Source: Mya arenaria
Taxonomy: Eukaryota > Mollusca > Bivalvia > Myida > Myidae
Reading direction: 5' to 3'
DNA length: 64,000 nucleotides
Assembly (NCBI RefSeq): GCF_026914265.1
Contig: NC_069132.1
Span: forward strand, 37,875,152-37,939,151
Part shown: one piece after another, positions 32,891 through 45,565 of the stretch
Layout: every line of letters begins with the position of its first letter
How positions within the stretch are numbered: position 1 is the first letter of the stretch
The notes under the pieces: model-generated
What the model saw: the letters and a program-made list of their open reading frames with translations, nothing else
Database searches by the model: none
Told to the model about the DNA's origin: nothing
Program-made: the position numbers and the translations under genes

Positions 32891-33764
32891 ATTTTAACAT
32901 ATTAACATATTGATATGGGATTCAAATACCAGGAAAGATTCCAGCGGTCTAAATTAACAACTTGTTAGATTAAACTACATGGGCTAACATCTAATTATGA
33001 TTGTTCAAATTTATATAACATCTGTCGAACACATACAACTACTTGTGTTTTTCTTTCGGCAAGTATTTTGTTTAGGTGTGACGACTTTTACTTTTTTCAT
33101 TTTTTTCAATTAACATTCTTTTACAGTGATAGGTGTAATATCAATATAACATGATACATATCTTACCTCCTCTAAGCAAGAATTGTATTTTTCCTATCAT
33201 GCTAGATTAATTATAAGCTTTTTTGTGTTTTTACAAACTACACATCGATGTACAAAGTTGCTATTCCCTTGTATATTTTGCTACTTCGATGTATATGATT
33301 ACCCTTTAAGTAATACTGTTGAAACAACTAACCATTTTACAGTGGTATATCAACTAGTGGAACATCGCGCATGTGGACTGGCCGTACAGCCGGGAAAACT
33401 TGTTGGTGTTATCACTGTTCACGGTGCTATAATCCTACTTTCCTATTTGTATTTGTATGCATGCTCAAATGTGTGTTCATTTTAACATATATACTTTTAT
33501 TTCCAGGTCACAAGCTCATTGTTATTGTTTTTTTTATTTGTTATGTATGTTTGTTATTCATGTCGGAAAATCGCTCATTGAGCTAAATCTTCTTTTTAAC
33601 TCATACACGACTTTAAATAAAGATTCTTGTATCTTTTATCTTGTAACAGCAGTTTTGTGAGTGCTTGTGGAAGCTGTAAATGTAGCCCCGCACTTACATT
33701 TAAATTTCGTCATGATTTCTAGTTCTACAGAGACTGAGAACAATAATTCTTTGGTTTGCATAAT

Positions 33765-33870
33765 CTTGTGTTCTATGTCTTTGGTGTTTACCCTGTGCCA
33801 TTAAACGGGGCTTATGTTTAAACTGTTGGCTACTAAGCTTTTTTCTGTAGTTTTTCAAATAAGTATTGAA
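33765..33870 (+). repeat. Dispersed repeat with CCATTAAACGGGG core, copy 3
   Basis: 'cttgtgttctatgtctttgg', 'accctgtgccattaaacggg', 'gcttatgtttaaactgttgg' and 'tttctgtagtttttcaa'. Closest to copy 2. Confidence 0.7.
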
Positions 33871-34472
33871 GCAAGTTTAATTAATATATATTATTTGCAA
33901 AATTGTTTGTGTTCATGAAGCCCGACCACTGATGCAATGTTGACAGTCAACTACACTTGATAGTGTCCCATTGCAAGACTTAGCTAGAGAACTTTACACA
34001 ATTAAGATAAAAAGGTCAAGAATATCTTTCTCACTAAATTTAATACCATACTCACTTCACCATAAAATACTGCATGATATATATATCATGTAAAATGTGA
34101 AACTGGGATGAAAAGATAAGTGAAAACATATGTTGGTCCTTTATGTTAAATATATGTAAATTATCTTTTTCAATAACGGTGCACTTACTTTTATGGAATC
34201 ACCGCTATGCATTTGACGTTTAATTGAAGAGTAATGCTAATTGACATGTGATTTTATCAGTTTTCTGAAACTTTAAATGACTCAATGAAAGACTGCCTTT
34301 AAGAAAGTGTAGTTAAGTGAACATGTTTTTTTCATGGAACGTACGTATTATATTTTAACCCATTGATTAATTGATACAAGATTAAATATAGATGCACAAG
34401 TTCGTACTTATTTTTCACCAAAAAATGTTATCAAATAAATAACGATAATGAATGCTTTAACATTAATAACAA

Positions 34473-36702
34473 TTAATTATAATTGTCGACGCATTTTTCA
34501 TATGACGGTGGGTCCGGTATCTCTTGGTTGCTGACAACTGAAGTTCCCGGGGTAATTTGTCCGGTTTGAAAGGGCAGCTGAGCTGGGTATTGCTGCTGAT
34601 CGTAAGGTGCCTGTCCCTGGGCCCTGAATGGTATCTGGTCTATAAAACCAAAGAAAAAACTACACGATTTAGCATTAGAAGTTGTTTTTTGTCTAAATAA
34701 CTAATGTCAAAAGCCCAAATAAGACCACGTATTCATATAAAGGACAAAACCAGTATATATTATAAACTACATCACACTCACATCCAAAACTGTAAAAAGT
34801 TTATTCAAATAAACGAAATTCAAAGTTTCATTCAAGAAAATTAATAAACAGCAATGCAACACCGAAGAAGAAATTGTACAATGTTGTCAGAATAACCGAA
34901 TTAAAACAGTCAAGGAAAACTCCGAGACGATGAATAATGTTGTTTTTTTTCAAAGAAAGTCTTACTCAGGACATAAGGACCGTAAGCCACTGTCAAGATG
35001 GTTTGTCTTTGCCTCTGGTGTGCTATCAGCTTACAGACACAGTAGATATTGATAACGGCAACAGCAATAAACGCACAGACAGCCAGAATTCCGCCGATGA
35101 TGACTCCTACAGTGAATGCATGATGTAATACCCTTTCAAATGATACACACATGACATTGAGTCACGAGGCATCAATTTCTGCGAAAAGCTTGCTTAATTG
35201 TTTATTGAGTACCTTAAAGCTGCACTCTCACAGATTGAACGTTTTCACAACTTTGTTTTATTTTTTGTCATGGAAACCAAATCAATTTTTGAGAAAATGC
35301 ATGGAAATCAGTTATATAAGACTGCTGACAAAAATTAGATCGCAGATTTCAATATTTAAGTTATATTTTGTATGTTGTATGCATGTTTCCTAACCGTAAG
35401 TAACGGTTTAATCCATACAACATTAATTTTCGAACGGAAATATGAAAATCTGCGATCTGATTTTTTGTCAGCAATCTTTTATCATTGGTTTGCAGATATT
35501 AACTCAAAAATTTGCTCTTTCCAAGACAAAAATAATAATAAAAAGTTGTGAAAACGGTTTTTATGTGAGAGCGCAGCTTTATTGCACTATTGCCACGTTC
35601 AACTATTTCATTGAGGCACTATACAGAACCTTCAAGTCTTGCGATATTTGATTTTCTGATTGTTTCTACGTTTAACATATTTTAAGTATGTTCTAAATTA
35701 ATATTTTAGCTACATCGTTTTTTTTAATTAACGAAAAAAAGCTTGGCAACGTGTGTATTAACACAACAAATGTTTGTATAAATTTAACACACCCTCTTTG
35801 TGTAGGGCAGTTGGAATGAGAATGCTTGGACCTATTTATCTCAAAATTAAAGATATTTATTGATTTTTGTCGTAAAAGGATAAACAAATATGTCCATACC
35901 TTCGCTCATAGTCAATACAACTCTTGGTTACGCAATATGAGGACGAAAGCCGGCCGTACTTGTCACAATATTCAGCGCTCACCGACAAAATAAGAATATT
36001 AGATGAATTGTATTTAAAGCATACATCCGAGCGCTGAGAAAACCCTATATAATTATTTTAATAAGGATATATATATATATATATATATTGAATTTCAATG
36101 TAAATTCGAAAATAATTTTACAGAGTGATCGCAAGAAGCATTGTTCTCATGAATGTCTCAGCAAAGCTGGTAATATATTTCTTTATTTATTTTTATTTGA
36201 GTCTTACAATGAAATTTAACAAAGGTTCTGTTTATTTAATTATTGTGAAAAAGAGAATTTGATTGGCGTAAATAGGAAATTCGCGTGTTATACATAACGC
36301 ATTAACGTCATATGGATTTTGAACATGTTTTACCTAGCATAGTTAACTATATGTAACATTAATTAAGCATTACGCGCACCAGCGCAGGTCGAAATGATAA
36401 CAAAATTGATATTTTCACTGAGGTTAAATGACATCGGTAACACTTGCATAATGTTTTACCAAAAAAACCTCACAAAAGCGGATACTCTGTTGCAAAAGTC
36501 TATCACAGTGTCATTATTTATATACCAACTAATCCAAAAAATACCTTTCTTTTGTGTGAATTTTGTCAAGATTTCACACCAGTTGTACAACAAATATATA
36601 CCAAATCAGTAGTTATAGCAACTTAATACAAATAAATTAACAAATAAAATATACCAAAATAAAGTATAAACGCCTGTTTTAAAAAACAAGAATATCCGCC
36701 AT
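34473..36702 (-). pseudogene. Copy D: decayed Shisa/CYYR1-like gene
   Basis: Four exon-like pieces on the minus strand. Exon 1 36655-36702: ATGGCGGATATTCTT, signal-type, but 48 nt with an A6 run one base short, so its frame stops after seven codons. Exon 2 about 35900-35978: SAEYCDKYGRLSSSYCVTKSC, with three of the six cysteines missing and GG in place of the acceptor AG used by gene B. Exon 3 34966-35132: transmembrane helix (GVIIGGILAVCAFIAVAVI), donor GTAAGA. Exon 4 34473-34639: acceptor TATAG, Gln/Pro tail with a canonical PPxY motif (DPPSYEK). Exons 2-4 keep matching phases (2, 1). Decay looks strongest at the 5' end; a base error in A6 is possible. Lies between the two HEPN-STAND copies. 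Confidence 0.65.
35214..35582. mobile_element. MITE with long inverted repeats in copy D intron
   Basis: Left arm 'ttaaagctgcactctcacag' ... 'gacaaaaattagatcgcaga', right arm 'tctgcgatctgattttttgtca' ... 'gtgagagcgcagctttatt'. The arms pair over most of ~180 bp, so the element is nearly one imperfect hairpin. A related left end is at 12140. Target duplication not clear (TTA possible). Confidence 0.8.
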
Positions 36703-38250
36703 CTCTTTCATATATCACCAATTTGGTGTAAACCACGCGGCTTTACGAGTACACGTAACTTCCTTGTATTGACTGTCAAAACTTCCTAATTGTGGTATAA
36801 GGCTTATTTTAAATACCATGCAAACAAACCTATATCTTTTGTGAGTAATATGATTCAGTTTATATTCATACCACGGTCAACAGATATTAGGACAATAAGT
36901 ACGGAAGTTATTCGGCTTTGTGCACAGTGTTTACAGCGTGGATATATTATATTTGTTAAAAGTTGTTTTAATGATCTTTGTCAGGTACACGGCAATTTCC
37001 GCCATATATGATCCACAAAAGAATACATTTGCACTTTTGAAGGTACTTGAAGCGTCCGGGTTCAAGTTCATGTAGTAAAAGTTGCTCTGTCTGTAACAAA
37101 TTAAAGCCACACTATTGAATATCTCACCATTATTGGAACAGATATGCTACAGCGCAAAGTCCTTAGCTGAGGAAAGGATTAAAGTCAGTTAATACGAATT
37201 AAAACGACATTCTTTTCGGAATCAATAGCTATCTAAAGCTGGTCTGCAATTTTCTCAAATATTAGATCGATACTACATGGTAGCGGTAGGCTCTATATTT
37301 CGAATGCCTCCGTATCCTTAACTATTGCATTTTCTTGCGGTAAAAAAACTTATCTAGGATAAATAGCTCTATTATCTTAGTGCCCATTAGGCCATTGCTT
37401 GCAACGACATTCCTTAAGACATTTATGATATTTGAAAAGGAGGGTGGTGGGCTTTATTTAATGTATTTCATGGCGTGAAAGACCCTGCTTCTATTCGATG
37501 AAGTGGCTAATCAATTTGATTGTTTAATATTTATTTTACTCATATATTAACATTAACGAAATATAGCCCATAAGCTATATTTAACCTGCGACTGAATTAA
37601 TCCATTCAGTTAAAAAATATCCACCTCTCCAATTTGCAAAGCAAATATTCACTAGCATATATTTCTCATACAACTTACAAAACTGCGTAAAAATAGTTGC
37701 GTGACAAATTAACCATCTAGTGTTACATTTATTGCAATGCATGGATTTCCATGTATAGCAAAAAGGCAACTGATACAGCTAATATGGTGCATGTTGTTCC
37801 AAGCAAACAGCAGTTTGATACGTTAAAAAGTAACGTATAATAAATCAATAATCAACAATCTTAGGGCTTTCCCAGTCTCAAATTCATTACATAGTACATC
37901 TTACAAAATAAGTAAATACAGTTTCAATTCCTCAATTACATAAGACACCTTACATTAAAATCAATATCAACAAGTAAACAATACAAATAAAATTGCCGGA
38001 AAACTGCTTCACAGAATGATCTATAATGACAGAAATGTTAACTGCCATCACCAAATTCAAATTGTAGTAAAAAAAAACAATACTACAAACATATTCAACG
38101 AAATTAGCACAAAAATGCATGTTTTAAAACATAGCAACATATGTTTTACTCGACATTTATTATTTATCGTCACAATACAGTTCCATGACCGTATGTCTTC
38201 TTTGTATTTTTTTTTATTCAGAGTTTAACGTTTCTAGCTCGTACTTTGAC
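36703..38250. other. Intergenic between copy D and gene F
   Basis: AT-rich, no recognised exon. 36700-37030 may be a very diverged relative of the gene B 5' flank (a 'tccgccat' word and 'cggcaatttccg' recur), but the match is too weak to call. Confidence 0.35.
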
Positions 38251-39561
38251 TTAAAGTATATATTCCAGTATATCAGGTGAGCCACGGAAGGCTATTATGC
38301 AGGCACGGTCTGACTCTGTTAAACGCCATTGCAATTGGTTCCTCTCCAAACTGTTGTGCTTCAACGTCAAAACTTGTGTCGGTTTCACAAGATGCTTGAA
38401 ACAGATTGTTTGTGGCCTTTGAGCAAATGTATAAATCGCCTGTGCTAGGATCGGCAACGACACAGCCAGTGCGTTGAATGTCGATTTCGGACCAATCTTG
38501 TTTTTGCTTTCGTCGCTGACATGTATAGATTCTTTTCTGGACTTAGTACCAAGTACTTAGGATTATTGAAAAGAGGTTTCCATCCTTTATTGTCTATTTT
38601 TTGTAGACTTTTCCTGTAAGCGCTATGATTTGTATCATCCCATGTTCTACCGCTGTTCTATAGGAAACTACTAAGCAACTTTCTAAACTACAGATGCCAC
38701 GACAGTCTGCCGCTGTTTGGATTGTCTCCGGATTTCTACAGACTGTTAATGTGTACGTCTGTGTAAGTTCTGATCTTGTTGTCTTTTGGAAACGTCACGG
38801 CAAATTGTTGGTTATTTGGAAATTCAGCTAGAGCCAAAGGATCATTCATTTTTATTTTGTTTGCAGTCTACTTCTGTGTGTGTGTTTTTTGTTTAGTGTG
38901 AAACAACTTGATACAACTGGTCCATACGTCGACTACTACAATGCAAACTTGAGCAGTTGAAACCAAAATGCAAGAAATGAAACAATGTGATGTCCAATTG
39001 TGTGTTACAAGTTTGCAAGGAATCATTGGTTCTTTTGTGTCGTCTGCGTCTGTTTTGTTCTGATATTGATCTTCCTTCCTAAAAAGAAGAAAAGAAATGA
39101 CTTGATGTGCAACTAACTGCTCAATTTTCTTCCCAGAAGTATGAAACTATTTCATTGAAAATGAAAAACAAAAAATGAAGTAAATGACGAAAAAGACTTA
39201 CCTTTGATTCAGATCGACAATAGTGCCTTAAAAAGCACATAATTTGTTATTGAAATCTGGATCATATAGAATTGGAAAATAATTAAACGTATAGCATTAA
39301 AACATGCAGTCTGAGAATATATATGAATGCAAAAGAGAGTTCTTTTACTAGAAAACTCGAGCTGAAAATGTTTCTACATAATGTATGTTTCATTTACAAC
39401 ACCGACATTCAAGTATTTCATCACAAACTTATAAGTGATATTTGAGAGTCATTACCACCGGCTGTAAATGCATTTTCATTTACAACACCAACATTTAAGT
39501 TCTTCATTATTCACTTATAAAATATTATTTCAAAACCATTCCCGCCAAACAAATGTTATAC

Positions 39562-40076
39562 CTGTGGATGGATTTTGTGATTGATCAGGCATTGGACTTG
39601 ATGCAGCGTCTCTTACTCGAATTTCGACAACATTCTGAAAATATTTGTGATCACACAACTTGGGTGTAATCACATCTAAAAGTGTTTTCTTCAAAACTAT
39701 TGCAACCGAATTGGAGTGCTTTTTGCACGTGCATGGATTTCGTCAAACAAATAAGTCCATTTATCAATCGTGTGTGTTTCAATTAGTTTTTTCTTTGTCC
39801 ACGGTCCTGTGATGTTTTTCAAAATGAATAGGCCGGCATGTTTTAGCGAAATGGATTTCCATTCGCTTGGTGTATTAAATTGTGTAACATTTTTCATTTC
39901 TTTTTGGAATCATATAGCCATGTCTTTAAGAATAGACATCACAAGTTCTTCTTTGTAACTGGACAATACAACTACTTTCTCGTTCGTCAAAAATGACTGT
40001 GTTTGCTCCAAAACAGACTGTCTAATTTTGAATGTAGGCTTCTGCATCAAATTCTCCATAAATATTCTGCTGTTCT
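39562..40076 (-). pseudogene. Gene F STAND-like exon, degenerate Walker motifs
   Basis: Reads KPTFKIRQSVLEQTQSFL, then VVVLSSYKEELVMSILKD where the P-loop should be, and LFILKNITGPWTKK at the Walker B position, followed by WTYLFDEIHARAK. No GKT and no DD pair. Same substitutions as gene E, so the loss pre-dates the duplication. Confidence 0.65.
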
Positions 40077-40836
40077 CTGGAATGACATATTATGATGTTA
40101 CATCGGTAATATTTCTTCATGAATGTTAAAGTGATAGAAGTGTTGTAAATCGCTACCTGTATAATAATGTGTTTATTGTAAGTGTGTACTTATGTGGGAA
40201 AATACAAACTCCAGGTATATGTTTAAAGCGGCTAAGCGATAATAAATTGCAAGTAAATTGTGCGATCTACGTCATACAGGTTTGTGTAGGCCCGTGCAAA
40301 ACATACGACACTAGTGTAAATTTCAATGATTTGTTCATGGATAGCCTCGCATATGCACAAGTATATGCACAAACAGTAAATAAATACCAACAAAATATTA
40401 TAATCAGTCTTCAGAGGACCTTTCATCTTAAGGATATAGCTATCAACTGTTAACATAATATTTTACAGTGAACGAATGTTTCTCGAACATCATTAATGAA
40501 GTTGAACATACTGCTCCGTTTGTTGGAGACTAGCAAAGAAAAGTACGTCCAGTTCAGGAAACCCTTACGTCTCTAATTTATTAGTTTTTTGTCCATTACC
40601 GTTGCAAGCCATTCTAGGCCCGCTTTTTGTTTTGTTTTATTTATAAGACTATTGATTTATCAATCAAATTTGCAACACGGAGGCATGTCCATCTAAACTT
40701 TACGAATAATTCCATTTTTCCTGACGCTTGAATGTTATTTAAAGCATATAAATATTCACAAATATTGTCAAGTTGGATAAGTGTCAATCTGACTTCTGTC
40801 AACGAACTTGCTTATGGCAATGGCAGAGCGTATTCA

Positions 40837-40997
40837 TGGGATATTATGATAGGACGCTTTTCTGGTCGCCTATATCATGCTGAGTTCGGTGTGTTAATAC
40901 GTATATGTCGAGACCGCAGCTCGAGACGAATACATGTTTACTTACCGAACGAGGCGTGATGCACGCCACCAGAAAAGCGTACGATCGTATTATCCCA
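40837..40997. mobile_element. 161-bp MITE in gene F intron
   Basis: Ends TGGGATATTATGATAGGACG and the reverse complement of CGTACGATCGTATTATCCCA; the inverted repeats extend ~38 bp and share ACGCTTTTCTGGT. The centre contains GCAGCTCGAGAC. Target duplication not identified. Confidence 0.75.
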
Positions 40998-41755
40998 TTT
41001 ATTATATACCTACTTTAATTATTATTCCTTTTTATTTTTCGGTTTCAATTTTATTTAAATTTACCAGCATCTGACAAATGTCAAAATATGGAATGGCTTG
41101 CGCGTATGAATGTGTTAGGTATGTTTGTGTTATGAAAATCAAGGGAGGCTAATCCAGCGAAATGAATTCAGAAGTTACAGAATTCAATTTTTATTGAGCA
41201 ATTTAAGAAGAAAATATTTTATATCTCAGCGAAATAAAAAAAAATGTTATACGATTCAATTTTCAAATGTCACAGCGCCAAAAATAACAAACATGAACGG
41301 TACTTATTTTACGAGTATACACACTAACGCGGCCATTTTTAACAAAGTTAAAGTTCGTGAGTCAATCGCTAACTCTATCGATGACGCCAACTCGCCTTCT
41401 TCTTTGTATTGGCGGGCTGCTCATGCTTATCCTTATGTTTCTTTGAAGAACCATATTCCTGTGTGTTTGCATGCTACTGGAGCGTGAGTAAAGTTAGATA
41501 AGTTTATGTATTATGTATTTTATATAAAAAACAGGTTTTACAAGTATTTTTCTCATGCTAGTTTTAGCAACACGAAAGTAGTTCCGAGGATACACACGGT
41601 ACTCGCATGATATGGAATCAGAAAACGCCAGTATGGTGATGCGGAATTTTCAATACGGCGTGCCGTATTTACAATGTTGGATATGCAAAAAAAATTGATA
41701 GGCATGTAATAAAAAAAGATATAATGTTAATCCGATTGGATAAGTGCAGTGTTAC
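40998..41755 (-). other. Gene F intron between HEPN and STAND exons
   Basis: A plus-strand frame, 41125-41487, ends at a donor-like GTGAGT and contains NMNGTYFTSIHTNAAIFNK. I do not recognise it; it could be a first exon of an unrelated gene or chance. 40255-40310 shares intron sequence with gene E. Confidence 0.3.
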
Positions 41756-42373
41756 CTGGATCGGAAGTAATTTTTGTGTGAATAGACTTCACATCATGTC
41801 TTAGTTCGTTCAATTGATCCATGATAATTAGGTTCGTATATGATTCTTTTAACAGCTCAATGAAAGCAGTTATCCAAGGTTCCCCGGGTTCATCCAGTTG
41901 ATCTGTTCTTTCCAAACTTTCTCGATGTCCGCCTTGAAATCGGGTCCAGATACTAAAGCCACTATTCTAATTGAATCGGTAACTTTTGTTCAGGTACTTT
42001 TGTAGATTCCATCGTTAACTTCAACATTATTAGAGTGCTGAACGATGTTCCTTTCTGTTCGAATGCCTTCGACGGCAGCTATTTCGTGAGGCTTCATTTG
42101 AACCATTTTTAGTAGTACTACCGCTAAAAGTAAAATATCCCAATCTTGATATTGTTTTGATAGCCTCAACTTGTGGGGTTTATAGACCTCCACGCTGCAA
42201 ATCTTTCAATTTGTCTAACTTCGTATTAATGAAAAATGCAATGTTAAAATCTTCTAAAGCGCATCCCGATTCTTTCTTTACAAAATATTCCAAGGCATGT
42301 CTTAGAACTTTCGTACAAATGTGCAAGAACAAATCTTGCAACCTTAAATAGTTACGATACATGCTGCCAATAT

Positions 42374-45172
42374 CTGAAAAGAATACACTTTACAAGCTTG
42401 TAACAATAATATCAACGCAAAACTATGATATAAAGAATATAAGATGTGTACAAGTTTATAACGGTTTGAACTAATAATTCAAATAAGTATTCTTTACACT
42501 CACGCTGGTTCAGCTTCAATATAACGATCAATATGCAAACAATATATAAGAGCTCGGGTTGATTTTTTTCACAGGTGAATTTGTTTATACGCATACCCAG
42601 CAAAGACGAATTCGTCAGGAGTATACTTGTATGTTTTCCTCCATAGGCCTTATCAGTGTTCTGTGTAGATGGATCCATATATATGATTCAGAAATAAAAC
42701 AAAAAAAAAGAATTATTTCACTGGCAATCCGCAATGTATTAATTATTGTATAAAACTGTATTTCGTATGAAATAAATCTAATACATATGCATTCATTTCA
42801 CTCGTTCGCCTCTTTGTGATATCAATACACGTATTATTCCATTTAACACTTGTAAGTATTGGAATACAGGAACATTCGATTGACTTGAAGAGTTGTCATT
42901 GCGTAATAAGCCAATCGATTTTTGGTTGGCAATTTACCAAATGAATTGTGAAGAACTTAATTTTTAAAGTAGCAAACACATTTGCAACTTTATGATTTTC
43001 ACATTTTTGCGCCTGAATGCCATAACAGTTGTTGTGGTTGTGGTTGGTTGTGGTGTTGGTCGTGTGTTAGGAGTTGTGTTGTTTTCGTCGTCTTTGTCTC
43101 CGCTGCTGTTTGTTGATGTTCCTGATGGTGGTGGAGCGGCTGCTGTTGTTATTGTATTGTTGTTGTTGTGTTTCCTGTTGTTGTTTTATTGTTGTTGATT
43201 AGTTATTTAATTGGGTATAATTCGGTGGTTCATATTTTATAAAATTCAAGAAATTTGGCGGGGGCGGAATGATGAAATTTTGCCGAAATGATTTGATGCT
43301 GTTTTACCCAATCTTGGTTCATTATGAAATCAATATAAGTAGTTTCTGTATTACACATCGGTGATAAAATATTCGAGCAAGTCAAGTCATTTGGATTTTT
43401 TCTCTTTTTTATAATTATCATTTCTTTGAATAAAGTAGTTGATATATTAATATACATATCTAAGGGGACACACAGTGCAAACTAGTTTACGATACCTTTG
43501 ACATCGGAGTAAGACGCCTTAAGATGGATAGTGCCAGAAATATATAATCTTTTCCAAAAAACACTCTTCATAATAGGCCTGTCACTTTATCCTAAATGCA
43601 ACCGGAACCTTAAACAAATTCCTTCACAAGGTCTAAGCATTCCTATGTGATGCTGAATGACTAAAGACATTCAGAAAAAAGTCCTCAGTCCAGTAAGTTC
43701 GAGAAAAAGGAAAAATCATTGTGACAATTTTTTTTAACAATGAAGACCTCTGTCGGCATTGAACACAGTGCACCCTGTACTAGAAACGCATTCACCTGAT
43801 AAGGAAATAAAGATATGTCTGTTTACGACATTAAAAAGAAAAATATGTCTTTTTCTTCGATCTGAACGGGTTATTGGCATTGGAAGAAACTTTTGAACCG
43901 ACTTTCCCCTTTGTCCTACGAGTATGCGTACTATCGCAAGTTGACGGTCCTGAACTGTATGCATCAGCATCCAGCACATACGTATATTAGTCGGATTTAT
44001 CGCTCACTTCTCTATCACTTATGTACAAGCAGGAAGTATGTAATTTATAAATACTGTGTAAACTTACACGGGCAATACAATCGTACATCTTTATTAAGCT
44101 GTATATTTGGTTTGAATGTATAACCTTAATCGTCTTCCATAGTTTTAAACTTTACATAAACGAGCTTATTGATTAATATGACTGTCGACATACGCACCAT
44201 CTATGGAAATCGCAAATGGTAAGTATGGTGCTCAATGCGGGTCATAGGTAATTAAAACTTTGAGTTTGAAATGTCTCGTGAGCTTAGGGGAGGTCTTTTC
44301 ACATACTTAAGACAAAAAATAACCTATCACAAATTACACAAAGAGTTTGTGAAGGATTTTTTACCCCAAATAATTATTAAGTTGACTAGCCTATAATGCT
44401 AAAGTCGGCTCAAAGAAGTCCATTTTTCATGAGCACTTTCCACCTTAGAAAGCTGTGGGTTGTTTAATTTGATCCAACACATTCAGATATGATTGACAAA
44501 TATAGCTTTAAAGTAAACATATAAGTATTCATTTGTGTAATCATAAAGAGGGGAGATGAAAACCTTCCGTACAGCACAGCAGAAATTTGTACGTTCTTTT
44601 CCATCCAAGTACCGCCCATTTTTGTCATTGTTTTTTTTCTCGACTTGGACTGGAGACTTCGATATCATGGCCCTGTACGCATGTGTGTTATCATCTTAGT
44701 TTAAAATATTAACGACGCTCTATTTTAATAGTGGCTAAGTTGTTAATAAAATTCCACTATTTGAAGTTTGATCCTTTTTAAGTGATTCATAAGCGTTTCA
44801 GTACATTCGACTTCCTGGAGGGGTTGACAGTGAACCAGCCACGAAGGAGAAAACATAAGGTGACGTTACCGTGGTCAGAACTGGCGGTCAGTTTTCGAGC
44901 GGCTAGCATTTGATCACTGGCAGTTGAGTTTACACTGCCACTGGACATTTTCTTTCATGGAAAAATAAATGTTTCCTCACGATATATCCTCCTGACCACC
45001 AGTTATTATCATTATTAAATCATTTCGAGAAATTAAATAACGGTAGTTAACATTGTATTAATGAACTTAAAAGGATAATATTTTTGAATATTTTTTATAT
45101 ATCTTTCATAAGTTTTCAATTTTCATGGCAAGTGTGCAAGAGATTCGAACTGTCCCAAAAATGCAATTCAAT
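42374..45172. other. Intergenic, nothing recognised
   Basis: AT-rich. 43020-43195 is GTT/TTG-rich low-complexity DNA. The expected first exon of gene F was not found. No conserved coding pattern. Confidence 0.35.
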
Positions 45173-45565
45173 CAGGGCTTCCATTACGAATTTGAAACTG
45201 GCAGTATGAACTTCCTGTCAATCAATTTTGGAAGCTTTTCACTGAAAAGTTGAAGTTTAAATCTCCTGAATCCAGTATCTTTTTCAAGATGTATTAAAAA
45301 TCCAATAATTTGCATCCTTAACTTGCCAAATTCACAGACTTAAATCATAATAATTAATTTTATTTAAAAACAGTTAAACTGATTGGAACTGTGACCATAA
45401 AAGTAATATTTACAAATGGTTCTGCTATTTAAATTCCAAGCTTTCTACTTTGGAAGTTTTCTTCAAAATTATGAAAGTTTTGTACTTCAAAGAAATCAAT
45501 TTTGGAAGTTTTAACCCATTTCTAGGGAGTTATATACTTCCAAACTTCCTTTAACGGAAGCCCTG
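45173..45565. mobile_element. hAT-like MITE, 393 bp
   Basis: Ends CAGGGCTTCCATTA and TTAACGGAAGCCCTG as inverted repeats, flanked by ATTCAAT at 45166-45172 and 45566-45572 (7 bp identical). The CAGGG start is typical of hAT elements, which usually duplicate 8 bp. Interior is rich in 'ttggaag(t/c)ttt' words; no coding capacity. Confidence 0.8.

Larger units (their letters stand above)
32131..34472. other. Intergenic, dispersed repeats
   Basis: 32284-32350 has 'taacagagtggtttaagtacttg ... gcagttcgatccacg', a tRNA-like SINE relic matching 13337. 33350-33660 ends with TTTAAATAAAG (33612) and may be the 3' end of an old transcript or element; no coding domain is visible. Two copies of the CCATTAAACGGGG repeat are listed separately. 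Confidence 0.4.
38251..42373 (-). pseudogene. Gene F: HEPN / STAND-like / propeller paralogue, broken
   Basis: Minus-strand partner of gene E, tail to tail with it. Exons: 41756-42373 (HEPN), 39562-40076 (STAND-like), 39202-39226 (25-nt micro-exon) and 38251-39078 (propeller). Acceptors, donors and phases match E; the counterpart of the 42-nt exon was not located. HEPN reads LFLHICTKVLRHALEYF and ERNIVQH (R-x4-H), and continues through GEPW-ITAF without the MITE of E. Breaks: an in-frame TAA and frame shifts near 42130-42190, a stop in the STAND exon after ILKDMAI, and frame shifts in the propeller (for example near 38460). Clearly a pseudogene as read; systematic indel errors are an alternative for the single-base changes. 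Confidence 0.75.

Noticed and set aside
33183-33660. Overlapping plus-strand frames of 67-100 codons
   Set aside because: No domain, different frames, AT-rich; probably the 3' end of an old transcript or repeat.
41125-41487. 120-codon frame ending at a donor-like GTGAGT
   Set aside because: Possible exon, but no acceptor, homology or second exon was found, and it lies antisense in a gene F intron; left as uncertain.
42992-43198. Hydrophobic 68-codon frame rich in Val and Leu
   Set aside because: Produced by GTT/TTG low-complexity DNA.
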